This document shows positions 10,588-20,201 of a stretch of DNA of 64,000 nt, piece by piece. Positions within the stretch are counted from its first letter, which is position 1. The number at the start of each line of letters is the position of its first letter. The position numbers and the translations under genes were made by a program. Origin of the DNA: Chlorops oryzae (lineage: Eukaryota; Arthropoda; Insecta; Diptera; Chloropidae); the NCBI GenBank assembly GCA_020466095.1, contig CM035806.1:59145188-59209187 (forward strand), read 5' to 3'. The notes under the pieces were generated by a model that saw nothing but the letters and a program-made list of their open reading frames with translations, made no database searches and had not been told where the DNA came from.

Positions 10588-10818
10588 TTAAACAGAATTT
10601 GCTAATGCATATTTCTTTTTCAAGTTTTTATGGAAAAGCTTGTAAAAAGAGTATAAGAATCTGATTATTAAAATGATTGTACATATGTACATGCAGATTT
10701 GAATGTCTATATTTTCAACTGAGGTCGGCAGGATTTTGATTTCATTGACTATTTCGGGCTGGTTTTCTGTCTTTTTGTTAGTGTTTAACATTTCGGACAA
10801 AATTAATATGGCGTGATT
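10588..10818 (-). CDS. Small membrane-protein-like ORF upstream of element B gag
   Basis: From an in-frame ATG at 10818 the frame encodes 76 residues, ending TAA four bases before the gag ATG. It contains a strongly hydrophobic stretch (I-C-M-Y-I-C-T-I-I-L-I-I) followed by a basic tail (H-K-N-L-K-K-K-Y), the look of a single-pass membrane protein. I do not recognise a family. The tight stop-start spacing could allow termination and reinitiation of translation; alternatively it is a chance frame in the leader. Confidence 0.4.
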   Translation of the reverse strand, partial: NHAILILSEMLNTNKKTENQPEIVNEIKILPTSVENIDIQICMYICTIILIIRFLYSFYKLFHKNLKKKYALANSV

Positions 10819-10845
10819 CATAAAAGGAATAAAAGTGGCTTCCAA

Positions 10846-11528
10846 TATTTGGGCACAGATTGAAATATTATCAGGAATTAAAGTTTTAAGTGTTGCCTTC
10901 CTCTTTTTGACAATTTTATGAGAGGTTTAATATAGAATAAATTATGAAATTTTCATTTTTCCATTTTGCTATATTGAAGAAAATTCAAGAAATTTTAAAT
11001 TGAAAGTTTTAAAATTTAAATTCGATTTTTGAGTTTTATCTCAATTTTAAGCGTAAAATTTCCGTGTGATTTTACAGTTTACAATTAATGCTTATATCTA
11101 TAGCTGGTAATTAATTTTTGTTGTTGTTTTTATTATTATTTTTTTTTTGGTTTTTATTTTTGGTTTTTGCAAATTGAAATTAAACATTGAATTAAATTAA
11201 ATTTAAAAAATTTTTTTTTTTAGGTAAAATTTTTATTAGAGTTCATGAATTTGAATAAAGTGAAAGCTAACTAGCTCAAAAGATTTAATTTCATTTCACT
11301 TGCTTTAATTGATTTTGGTCAATAATACATTTTTTGTATTTTTTTTTTTTTTGTGAGGGACATTTGTTTTAAATAGAAATCACTTTGCTTGACAATAAAT
11401 TTTTTGATTTCATTTAAAAGTCATTTTAAATTCATACAATTTGTTTTTTTTTTTTTTTTTTTTTTTTACAATAATGAATGTGTGATCTGCGTAATCGCAC
11501 TGGTCACAAAAAAAACTCGATGGAGTGC
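10846..11528. other. Element B leader, AT-rich with homopolymers
   Basis: Non-coding in appearance: long A/T tracts, including a run of about 20 T at 11444-11466, and no ORF, RNA gene or repeat family I recognise. Confidence 0.6.
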
Positions 11529-11861
11529 TTATGCAGCACCCTTTTTCTTCTTTCGGAGTGTTAGATCTGCTTCTATGGCCAATAGTTCCTTCCACAATGC
11601 TCTCTGGTTGTTGGAGTCCAAGTTTTTCTTCAGTTCCTTTGTTATGTGAGCACGTCTTTTGAGATTCCTGTTGGTTTTGCCGCCTCTTTTCCTTTTATTT
11701 GGCACGATCGGGATTTTAGTTAATTCGTCATCCTTACGGGCTTGCTTAGCTTTTTCCCTTTTTACAGAGATTTGCCTGGCTCTGTATTCTTCAATAGTAA
11801 TAGGCCTTGGCCCGGCCTTTGGGTCTTTTAGAGCTTCCTTGAATTGTTCCTCTTTTTGCAT
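11529..11861 (-). CDS. Basic accessory ORF at the 5' end of element B
   Basis: An open frame of about 110 residues from an in-frame ATG at 11861, the first sizeable frame after the 5' LTR. It is very basic, with P-R-P-I-T-I-E-E-Y-R-A-R, P-N-K-R-K-R-G-G-K and K-R-R-A-H-I segments, and ends L-R-K-K-K-K-G-A-A. Just upstream the segment Q-K-E-E-Q-F-K-E-A-L is tandemly repeated. I do not recognise a function; it could be a captured host fragment or a nucleic-acid-binding accessory protein. Standard mdg1/412 elements lack such an ORF ahead of gag. Confidence 0.45.
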   Translation of the reverse strand: MQKEEQFKEALKDPKAGPRPITIEEYRARQISVKREKAKQARKDDELTKIPIVPNKRKRGGKTNRNLKRRAHITKELKKNLDSNNQRALWKELLAIEADLTLRKKKKGAA

Positions 11862-12020
11862 TCTCAATGTTAAAGCTTCCTTGAATTGTTCCTCTTTTTG
11901 CGTTCTCAATGTTAATAATTTTGTTTAGTCCACTGGATGCATGAGTTGGATGTCGAGCAGCTTAATTAGTCCTTATTGGTCTTGAAGAAATTTCTCGATT
12001 CCGTCATGGTTCGATCTCAA

Positions 12021-12033
12021 CACGATCGCCATG
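12021..12033 (-). promoter_or_regulatory. Primer binding site of element B
   Basis: On the minus strand TGGCGATCGTG begins two bases after the 5' LTR, similar to the tRNA-Arg primer site of mdg1/412 elements. Confidence 0.65.
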
Positions 12034-12453
12034 TGTTGTTCAAACCAATTAATAAGACGAAGTGCACGGCTTTAAGTCACAAACAGGAATGCTCCCCTTT
12101 ATTTGATTGAGCTTACATTTATATACTTAAAGCTAAACATTTGGAATTGTTTGGAATTGCTTACTGTACCCATGAAACAAACACAAATTGTTAACGTAAA
12201 CATATTGCGGAGCTGTGGCGGTGCCAACGAGTGTAGCATGCGATAAGCCAGTACTTCAAGCCCATGCCTGTGTGGCTTCAAATTGCAAGACTTGAACGGA
12301 AGCATTTCAGACGCTAGGTCAGCGTATTTCACTCAACGAATTGCTTCCCACGAATTTGTTAGTATTAAGAATTTATACAATGTTGCAGATGATGGCTTTG
12401 AGAGTTTATACAAAGTTGCGCATGTTATCGCATAGCAACATCGCCGGCATTCA
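12034..12453 (-). repeat. 5' LTR of element B
   Basis: Partner of 5067-5486, same length and one visible difference. On the minus strand it starts TGAATG and ends ACAACA. Confidence 0.93.
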
Positions 12454-14732
12454 CTGATTCCTCCTGGGAAAGGACTGCTCCTAGCGCCTCATTGCTAGCA
12501 TCGGTTGTGAGAATGAAAGTTTTCTGAAAATCAGGATATTTTAGGATCGGGGGGTTGGTTATAGCTTTTTTAGCTGGTTCATTGCCTCTTGGCATTCGGT
12601 ATCCCATTTAAATTTGACGTCCTTTCTAAGAAATTTTGTTAAGGGCAATGCTATTTTTGCGGCACTAGGTATAAACTTTCGGTAATAGTTAATCAATCCT
12701 AGGCTTGATTGTAGCTGTTTTACCGTCTTGGGTGGCGCAATGTTTTTCACGCATTCTACCTTGGCGGGGTCCGGTAAAACACCTGCCTTCGAGCACTTGT
12801 GGCCCAGATATACTACTTCCCGTTTTAAAAATTGACACTTCTCTGTTTGTAGTTTCAAGTTGTTTTCCCTCAGGACGTCTAAAACCTTTCGTAATCGTGT
12901 TTCATGCGTTTGTAAATTACTGGCGTATATGACGATGTCATCCAGATACACAAAACAATCCACTCCCTGCAAACCTGTCAAAATACTATTCATTATGCGT
13001 TGAAACGTTGCCGGCGCGCCTGTGAGGCCGAACGGCATCCTTGCAAACTCAAAATGTCCTAGCCCTGTGCTAAACGCAGGTTTCTCCCTATCCTTGCCGT
13101 CGACTAACACCTGGTGATAGCCGCTAGCTAAGTCTAAAGTAGTAAAATAGCGACTACAGCCCAACTGATCTAGAATTTCGTCAATTCGAGGTATCGGGAA
13201 CACCTGCTTTATTGTTACGTCATTTACTTTCCTAAAATCTACTACTAATCTCCATTTTTTTTCGCCATTTTTTTCTGCCTTTTTTGGTACCAGAATTATT
13301 GGGGAGTTCCAAGGTGATTTACTTGGCGTAATTATGCCGTCATTAAGCATTTTGTTGACTTGAGAATTTATTTCGGCCTTTTGATGCTCTGGCAGTCTAT
13401 ATTGGTGGGTATTAATTGGTGGTTGTCCTGTTTCTGTGGGGATTTCATGCTCCAATACGGTGGTATAAGAAAGCATGTCTCCACTTAAGTGGAAAATATC
13501 GGAATAATCCTTAAAAATTCTCTGCATTGAACTTATTTCCTCACTGTTTAGAGTGTTGTCTAAGTCAACTGACTCCAGTAAGAGATTAAAACGACTATTT
13601 ACATCACTGTTTTGTTTCATTTGGTTAATATTGAGTGGTTTTAGCTCCTCAAAATTAGTACCGAGTTCCCCTTCTAAAACAATATCAGAATCAACACGTA
13701 TGGCCCTACTACTTGTATTTAAAATTGGCACATACCCCGTTTCATTTTCAACTCTTGTCAGCGTGCTTCCTACGAAAACATCCGGTAATATTTCCTTTTT
13801 GTTTATTATTATTTCCCCTGACATTCCCTTTACACAAATCGCCACTATTTTTGTTTCCCTTGCTTTTATCGTAACTGCTTCCGCAATACAAATCGTCTTT
13901 TCTTCGGAAACAACCAGTGGAATGGCTGTCACTTCACTCCCCATTTCTACTGTGCCTTTACTGCAAATATCCCCTCCAAATGCTCCTACTAACCGGATTG
14001 TTTCACACTGATTTACTTCATTTATATCTTTTAGCGCTTCTAACTTAATCAAGCTTGTGTCCGACCCAGTGTCGACCAACAACGTTACTTGATCGTTTAC
14101 AGCTTGTCCACAGGGAAATACTATAAACGCATCATTGAATATTGAGTTCGGCAATTCATCTCTCTGCCTTTGACGTTGAAGTTGAAAGTTTGATCTTTTA
14201 TTTTCTACATAATTGATTAAGCCATCTAAACAAGCTGCAGATTTTTTAGCCAACACAACCCAAAACATCACAAAGGACCAAAATAATTTCCAGAATGGAA
14301 ATCCGTCTTTCTTTTTGTTTCTGCTCTTGTTCCAAACGGGGGTCTCTACGTTAGGCTCCTCCTTCACTTCATTTCTTATCGCGGACTGACATATGGTTAC
14401 TAATCCCTTTGTAAAATTTTTTGTGTGCTCTCTTTCTCTTGGATTTTTATCCTTGTTCATTAAAACGTTTTCCTTTCTATTTTTCAATTCGTTTTCTTTC
14501 TTACTTTCTATATTCCTTACTTTCTTATCTATGTTCTGACTATCTATGTCATCGATAAAAATCTTATTAATGTCTAGTTCCTCAAAACGAACTGTCTTTT
14601 TTTTTGTATTTTTTAAATTAACTAATTTCTCTTTTTCTTTATTCTCTTCTTTGACCGGAACTAGACTTGGCCTTTTAACTGTCGACTGGGTTTGGGCATT
14701 CCGGCCTATTGGCCTTGACCGGGCCGCATGGA
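12454..14732 (-). pseudogene. pol: A1 pol, 5' part: protease, RT and start of RNase H
   Basis: The frame is open from the -1 slip site near 14733 down through a charged N-terminal region with a hydrophobic patch (F-W-K-L-F-W-S-F-V), the protease motif L-V-D-T-G-S-D (near 14075) and the RT: W-R-L-V-V-D-F-R-K, P-F-G-L-T-G-A-P, catalytic Y-L-D-D-I-V-I, and L-G-H-K-C. The downstream G-L-I-N-Y-Y-R-K-F-I motif is also present. A shift in an A-run near 12580 moves the rest ([15 protein letters not shown]) to another frame, just before element B interrupts the gene. It would process polyproteins and copy RNA to DNA. Confidence 0.9.
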
Positions 14733-14739
14733 GTTTCCC
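14701..14739 (-). promoter_or_regulatory. Gag-Pol -1 frameshift signal (A1)
   Basis: The heptamer GGGAAAC (14739-14733) stands in the correct phase (G GGA AAC) of gag. Ten bases on, CCGGTC and GGCCGG form a 6-bp stem (one G-U pair) around a 10-base loop containing the gag stop. The -1 frame is open straight into pol. Copy A4 keeps the heptamer, spacing and stem (57450-57488). Confidence 0.85.
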
Positions 14740-16748
14740 TGACTATTTCTTTCCTGCTGGGGCATTTCTTTACAAAATCTGGCTATGTGACCATAATTAT
14801 GGCACTTAAAGCATTGCATACCCCCAGGCGGCTTATCTATAAAAGGTGGTGTTTGTCTTTGGTTAACGTATTGTGTCTGTGTTCTATTCGAATTTTGTGA
14901 ATCGTATTGACTCGAATTTTGACTAAAATTTTGCGTAGTAGAATTTTGGGGTTTATTGAAATCTGGTTTCGTAAAAGCTGGAGTAAAAGGTTGGGCAGCA
15001 CCTTGGCTTCGGAAGGGATTGAAGTTTTGTATTGGGGATGAGTTAGGTTGTCCCGAGTTCTGGTTTGCTTGATTAAATTGTTCTGGTGGTCCCTGTCTTG
15101 GCCTACAGAATTTATTGCTCTCATGACCTTTCACCCTACAAATGTTGCAAAATAATTTTCTTATTCTGCTAAAACACTTGTTCTCCAAGTGCCCTATCTT
15201 TCCGCAAAACGCACAAGATTGCTCAGTCAATAATATATCTTTGCTATTGTTTTGATTGCACTTATTACTCTGTTCGTGCCCATATTCAGCACAAACACTG
15301 CAGAAAGGTGTATTCCTTCTCTGTATGCACACATCCCAAGTGTGACCTACTGTATTGCAAAAAGCACATGGAACTGTTTGGGGTCCCATAGGGACAAATT
15401 GGTTCACGGCATGAGTAGACTGACATTTTACATGGTTTTCAAAATGCAATTCTTCTGTTTCCTCAGCTAACCTGATTAAATCCGCGATTGATTTATCTTT
15501 GTTCATTTCCAGGCGGCTCTGCATGTATGAGTCTCGAACACCTAAAATGAACCTGAATGTTGCTAATCTTCTGTACTCGCTGAGTGCCGACACTGCTTCC
15601 GAGCTATTCCATAACTTATTTATAATTTCCTCGGCCTCATTTAACAGGACTTCCAATCTTCCCCCAAACGTGGAAGCTCTTTCATTAGCCTGCTGTTCTG
15701 CTCTTGCTATTTCGGAACGGATTGTCTCCAGACTCCTGCGCTTTAAGAACTCTCTCTTAATAATTTCAATTATGTCGTCTAGACTAGTTACTAATCGCTG
15801 GCTCACTTTTGTATACGCTAATCCTGACAATCTATTTTTGACGCATTTTATAATATCTCTAGATTCACTGCCACTCACAACACTTTTCAATAGTTCGATT
15901 CCTGTTATGAGCTTTTCTGCTTCCCAAAATAATTCTGAGGTTTTTGAGCCTGAAAATTGTGGTACCAGGTGAGCCACTTTTTTCATTAATTCATCCGCTT
16001 GCAATTGCGTTACCATTGTTCTATGAATTTTCGGTATGTTTTTTGGTGTGACGGACGGTCGCTCAAAACGTTCTGTGATAGTTGTTCCTACAGGGGCTGC
16101 TGTAGTAGATGGCAATTCAAAATTTATTACGTTGCTGCTAGCTGTTCCTACAGGGGTTGTAGTAATGGTTGGAATCTCAACGTTTTCTGTGTTAGTACTC
16201 GTTGTTCTAATCTTCCTTGCGGTATTCGGGCTTGGTGTTGGAGAAGTTGCACAAACTGTTCTTAATGTACTTTTTAGTTTTCTAACTTCTTGTTTCAGAT
16301 ATTTGACTTCTTCTTCACTTACTTTTAGACTTGCTTTGTCCTTTTCTAAAGCTTCTGCTGTTTCTTTTCCTACTGACTGTTTTAATACTTCCTTAAGGGT
16401 TTCGTTTTCTCCTTCTGCCTTTTCTATTAATTTGTTTTGTTCCTCGATTTGTTTCCTTAATTTTTTACAGTTTTTTTCAAGAAGTATTACGGTGTCTTCC
16501 AATGTCTTTATTTTTTCTCTTAAGGTCTGACTTAATGCACCAAATGTACCCTTCACCTGGTCGATTAGGAAGCTTGCTTCTTCAAGTTTCGTAAATTGTC
16601 CTAACACTGCTTGATCCTTAATTAATTGTGAGCTTTCCTTATTTAGTCCTGCCTCCTTTATTAACTCCCAAGTACTTGCTACGATTGTTTTTGCATCTAT
16701 TTCTGACTGATGTAGATGTTGTCTGAGTTTGTCTAATTCGTCTTCCAT
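14706..16748 (-). CDS. gag: A1 Gag with five zinc knuckles
   Basis: An intact frame of about 680 residues from ATG at 16748, chosen because it aligns with the M-E-K-E start of copy A4; the frame is open a little further without ATG. The N-terminal third is rich in charged heptads (coiled coil likely). A capsid-like region follows, with the L-V-P-Q-F-S-G motif. Near the C-terminus are five knuckles: three CX2CX4HX4C and two CX2CX4HX5C. Gag packages RNA into particles. Classical gypsy-type errantiviruses lack zinc knuckles, so this is unlike them. The last codons contain the slip site. Confidence 0.9.
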   Translation of the reverse strand: MEDELDKLRQHLHQSEIDAKTIVASTWELIKEAGLNKESSQLIKDQAVLGQFTKLEEASFLIDQVKGTFGALSQTLREKIKTLEDTVILLEKNCKKLRKQIEEQNKLIEKAEGENETLKEVLKQSVGKETAEALEKDKASLKVSEEEVKYLKQEVRKLKSTLRTVCATSPTPSPNTARKIRTTSTNTENVEIPTITTTPVGTASSNVINFELPSTTAAPVGTTITERFERPSVTPKNIPKIHRTMVTQLQADELMKKVAHLVPQFSGSKTSELFWEAEKLITGIELLKSVVSGSESRDIIKCVKNRLSGLAYTKVSQRLVTSLDDIIEIIKREFLKRRSLETIRSEIARAEQQANERASTFGGRLEVLLNEAEEIINKLWNSSEAVSALSEYRRLATFRFILGVRDSYMQSRLEMNKDKSIADLIRLAEETEELHFENHVKCQSTHAVNQFVPMGPQTVPCAFCNTVGHTWDVCIQRRNTPFCSVCAEYGHEQSNKCNQNNSKDILLTEQSCAFCGKIGHLENKCFSRIRKLFCNICRVKGHESNKFCRPRQGPPEQFNQANQNSGQPNSSPIQNFNPFRSQGAAQPFTPAFTKPDFNKPQNSTTQNFSQNSSQYDSQNSNRTQTQYVNQRQTPPFIDKPPGGMQCFKCHNYGHIARFCKEMPQQERNSQGNSMRPGQGQ

Positions 16749-16848
16749 AGAGTTGAATCTTTGCGGTACTGCACCGTTTTTACATATATTTTCTAACAAA
16801 GCGAAAAACAACGGGACTCTTACACAGTTTATTCATAATTTTCCACTT

Positions 16849-16853
16849 ACCAT
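16849..16853 (-). promoter_or_regulatory. Leader ATG abutting a splice donor (A1)
   Basis: The minus strand reads AAAATG followed by GTAAGT, a consensus donor. Joining to the env acceptor at 1274 places ATG directly before the signal-peptide codons in frame. Copy A4 has ATGATACAG followed by GTGAGT at the same place. The leader 16854-17240 otherwise holds nothing identifiable. Confidence 0.7.
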
Positions 16854-17240
16854 TTTTATTTTTCGACTTTTCCTTTTGCTGCTTTTCGTCTCGGATTTCG
16901 TTTTCTTGCTTCTTGTCTGGAACTATCTGAAACAGTTTTGTTTTCTTCGTAAAACAATTAAAAAAAAAAAAAATTTCTCAATCAACAATTTCAAGAGGAT
17001 ACTGGCGGCGAAAACGTTCACCGTCAATATAGTCTTTATTTGAGATTATTTCAATCGTCCGCAAGTCCAGATCTGTGAAAATAGGCTTTAGCTAGGCGGT
17101 GCGACTCGTCGTGTTTTAAAACTGGTTCCAGTTCCGCTTCAGCTATGCTTTAATTTTTCCACAGATCATGCACACGTTCAAGACAATCTGATATGAAATC
17201 GTTGTGAGTCCAGGTTTGGATCCAACTGACAGTTGAATAC

Positions 17241-17251
17241 CGGCTGCGCCA
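17241..17251 (-). promoter_or_regulatory. Primer binding site of A1
   Basis: TGGCGCAGCCG on the minus strand, three bases after the LTR end. It resembles the tRNA-Ser-type sites of 17.6/297/ZAM-like elements. The same site occurs at 47687 (first base changed) and 52594. Confidence 0.75.
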
Positions 17252-17254
17252 ATT

Positions 17255-18021
17255 TGTTGTGGCTAGGGTGTGTACTGAAAAGGACACACAGCCTAATGCC
17301 AAAACGTTATATATTTTCGTGTATTTTACAAATACACAGCCCTAACTTCCTTCTTTCAAATAAATGTACATCGAAGGATTCTTTTCACTCTTTTTATTTA
17401 TATCTTAAAACACTTATTCCTACTGCAATAACTCCTGAATTACACTCGAATGACTTCCCTAATTCCCTAAATTACAATAAACGCTCAGACTTGAATTGTT
17501 GTTGCCGTTGGGTCAGTACAAGCCAATTCGAACCGGAACGTTGAATACTTAATCACCAGTCCTTTTCCAATTGTCGATCATCTGCTTTTATAGGGAGAAA
17601 GTGCCTAGCATGCACTTTCTGGCTGGAACTTCGGAATGCGGAAAACGATGTGGCAATGCTGCGACTGCTGACCTAATTCTTGGTGATGTCGTCATAGTCA
17701 CTTGTTGCTTTGTTTCTGTGTTCTACTTTGCATTTGCTGATCATGCGAAACTGATTCGTTCGTCGTTCTCGCCGTTCGTCGTTCTCGCCGTTCGTCGTTC
17801 TCGCCGTTCGTCTGTTTGTCCGTTGCGATTGATCATATTTCGTCGCTTGCTGCGGTTATTGTCTTCGACTTCGGCGTTGTTTCGACCTTGACCATGAATT
17901 TACCATTTTGTCAGCTTTCATTTCAGGGTCGTTTGTTTATTTTCGTTCGCTGCGGTGTTATTTGATTTGTTGTCGATCAGAGTCAACGTGAAAGGTTTGT
18001 GAGTAGACACGGCTCACAACA
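17255..18021 (-). repeat. 5' LTR of A1
   Basis: 767 bp, TGTTGTGAG to CACAACA on the minus strand. A TATAAAAG box lies near 17590 (minus strand). Within it, near 17757-17812, a 16-base unit (CGTCGTTCTCGCCGTT) repeats about three times. Pieces of a related LTR in opposite orientation flank element D. Confidence 0.8.
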
Positions 18022-18520
18022 CCTGTTTGGGTTTAGAATGCAAGTCGGCAAATGGAACCGAGCACAACAACAACAACGGCAACTTGATGGTACACGCAGG
18101 TCATCGTAGAACTTACGAAATAGTTCCAGAAGCTTCGACCTACAACTACGCAATATTCGACTAGCATTGATTGGGAAATCGACTATGCAGCATCGACACT
18201 TTTGTATTATAAAAGCCAATGATCGAGAATGAGGAAGTACACTTAGCGAGAAGCAGTTTGCGAGATCTCAACTCTTACGTATGTACTCACCAGTGGCAAC
18301 AGCGGAAGAGTGTGGATCTTAGTGTTGTAAGGATTGAGGGAAGTTTCGAGTGTCAGTTAGGAGTAAATATAAGGTACTAATCTGTGAATAGACAATAAGG
18401 ACTCTAGCCTAATAAAAGATTCGAAAACAATCTATTTGGTGTCCTTTCATTTTGTTTATTTGCACTGAAGTATTCAGACGTTGTATTCAATCGGGAATAC
18501 AGCAGAAAATACTTCAACAT
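18022..18520 (+). repeat. LTR fragment, plus orientation
   Basis: Contains a TATAAAAG box (about 18207), an AATAAAAG signal (about 18410) and ends TTCAACA. It partly resembles the LTR of element C. Its 5' end is cut at the A1 LTR, so A1 may have inserted into it. Confidence 0.5.
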
Positions 18521-18965
18521 ACATAAAATATACTTCCTGTTATTTATCGTTAAATTGTTAACACTCTTCCTTTTGAATTAATTAAAACACTTTTATTATA
18601 CCGGTTCTCTATACTTCCGAGAACATATCAAAAACTAAATTCCACTATTCTAAAAATTTCACCTCTACTTATAACTTACACCTAGGTTCGCCGCTGCGAA
18701 CTCTGCTGCAGTCTCTTCTGCTGCTGCCTCAGCGACCTTCTTGTGCATTCCAGTTGCACTCTGCATTCTCGCTCTCTTCATTTCCGCGTGTGTCGTCTTG
18801 ACCCAGTCCTTTCCATGTCTGCTTACGGGTGCATTTTGCGTTGCCCCGTATTCGTTGCTGAGCTTAATGCATACAGTAAGCCCCCGAAACTGTTGTATGT
18901 TCTCATGCTCACATCAATCAACATGGTTTTGTTGTTGAGGGCATGCGGGGTAGTGAATTGCTAGT
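18521..18965. repeat. Degenerate LTR-like sequence related to 57648-58164
   Basis: Shares the block AGGTTCGC.GCTGCGAACTCTGCTGCAGTC and flanking AT-rich sequence with the solo LTR at 57648-58164. No gene seen. Confidence 0.45.
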
Positions 18966-19120
18966 TCAGTTGTGCCCGTTATTATTCTAAAAAAATTTGT
19001 AATATTTTTCTTTATTTCTGCTGTTCTATGGGGCTTTAGTGAATCTAAGATGTATAATTTTTTTTTTCTGATAATTATTAGCATCCAGTGGTTTTTTTCG
19101 CATATAGGGTATACCCAATT

Positions 19121-19402
19121 TTATAAATTCTTCACATCACCATTCTTCACTATACTTTTAAGCCTAATTTCGGGCGTAAGCTTGTTGGCTTCTGCTGCCG
19201 CTTTTATGCCTTCGTACGCAAAAGAGTTAAAAATGTTTACTTTATTTTTCACTGATTCGTGCTTGTTGAGCAACCAATTTAAAAATATGTTGATGTGGAT
19301 GTCTGTCAACCACTGGTTGTTAATCAGTTTATCGTACTCCTGTATTTTTATTGGAACGGACCGTTTTCCTATTTTATACGAGCATATTTGAACGTTAGCC
19401 AT
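19121..19402 (-). pseudogene. Ulp1/C48 SUMO-protease-like N-terminal fragment
   Basis: A 93-residue frame starting at ATG. The pattern W-L-T-D-I-H-I-N followed about 30 residues later by I-F-N-S-F-A-Y-E resembles the W-L-N-D..I-N and x-F-N-S-F-F-Y segments at the start of Ulp1-family cysteine proteases. The catalytic His-Asp-Cys part is absent, so it is a fragment. Such domains occur both in host genes and in DNA transposons; the surroundings suggest the latter. The sequence from 18966 to 19120 shows nothing recognisable. Confidence 0.4.
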
Positions 19403-19539
19403 TTTTTTTTTATTAAAGTTTGTGGTTTGGTTGAAATATGCTCGTTATTTGTATACTTACTATTTTTTGTTTGTTGTTTTGTTTTTTGCTGCCTTGGTGT
19501 ACCTTTAAAGATAAAATACATAAATGGGTTAATGTGAAA

Positions 19540-20000
19540 GAGTTAGTGTCCGACCGAAGGTTCGGCTTCGGCCTCGGTAATCGGCATAATCGGCCAATTC
19601 TTAATCTCCGGCTTCGGCTTCGGCTGGAAAAAGCCGAATATTTAAGCCGAATATTTTTGCATTTTAATGGAAGTAAAAAAGTCACGATAGATTTTCAATT
19701 GCTTCATTGAGACCTTTTACACTAGTGAATTATTGCCGTAAATTTTTGCACAATTGCACAAAATTTTTCAACATTAAACGCATGGCCGAAAAATATTTAT
19801 CTGCCCCTCCAACAAGCGTGGCCAGCGAACAACTCTTTAGCGCTGAGGTGTTATTTTGTTTTTTGTGCTTGTCAAATGAATAAAGACTGATTTTGTTTCC
19901 TTACTGTAAAATGTTTTGCATTCGGCTTCGGCCTTCGGTCTTCGGCCGAAGTCTTCAACTCTGCCGATTGTTCGGCTTCGGCTAAAAATCCCCCTTCGGG
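19540..20000 (+). mobile_element. hAT remnant with GCCGAA-type subterminal repeats
   Basis: Two clusters of TTCGGC/GCCGAA repeats (19548-19650 and 19917-19990) flank a short plus-strand coding scrap near 19785-19850 with Y-L-S-A-P-P-T-S-V and S-E-Q-L-F-S-A, the conserved start of the hAT C-terminal dimerisation domain. The left edge begins GTGTCCGACCGAAG. This is probably a deleted hAT element. From 20001 to 20200 I see nothing definite beyond sequence that may be the 3' end of A2. Confidence 0.6.
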
Positions 20001-20201
20001 GACAAAATTATATTTTACTTTGCGATCAAAACCGTTTAAATGGTGGCGTATGTAAAAGTGCATTGACTTTAAAATTCTTCGTTGGCCAATGAAATATTCA
20101 TTTCTTACCTTTTTACTCAATTTCGCTTACGATCGTAACAATTATTGTTACAAAATCGCCCGGGGTTGTTCAATATGTTCGTGACTCTATTTGTGTTATT
20201 T

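Larger units (their letters stand above)
5067..12453 (-). mobile_element. Element B: mdg1/412-like LTR retrotransposon, recent insertion
   Basis: Two 420-bp direct repeats (5067-5486 and 12034-12453) bound a minus-strand gag-pol element without env. I see a single LTR difference (G against T about 32 bases in), so insertion was recent. A purine-rich tract precedes the 3' LTR and a TGGCGATCG primer site follows the 5' LTR, as in tRNA-Arg-primed mdg1/412 relatives. The RT motif Y-M-D-D-I-I-V followed by G-C-S-E-K-H-M is typical of that lineage. It lies inside the pol of A1. I could not find a perfect target duplication. gag and pol are both open, so this is the most intact element in the window. 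Confidence 0.92.
1..18021 (-). mobile_element. Family A copy A1: env-bearing Ty3/gypsy element with PTP, split by element B
   Basis: Read on the minus strand the order is LTR (18021-17255), primer site, leader with splice donor, gag, pol, PTP, an opposite-strand ORF, then env, which runs off the left edge of the window. Element B (5067-12453) sits inside the RNase H coding part: pol stops at 12454 after a G-A-V-L-S-Q motif and resumes at 5066 with the L-P-I-Y-Y-A-S-R motif, as in intact relatives. The 3' LTR lies outside the window. Frameshifts are seen near 12580, 4290, 3430 and 2990, plus breaks in env, so this copy is not autonomous. Family placement rests on gag-pol order, RT and integrase motifs and the F-type env; order and orientation are seen directly, function is inferred. 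Confidence 0.9.

Noticed and set aside
15999..16530. Plus-strand frames across A1 gag
   Set aside because: Shadows of the gag frame on the other strand, with no conservation against A4.
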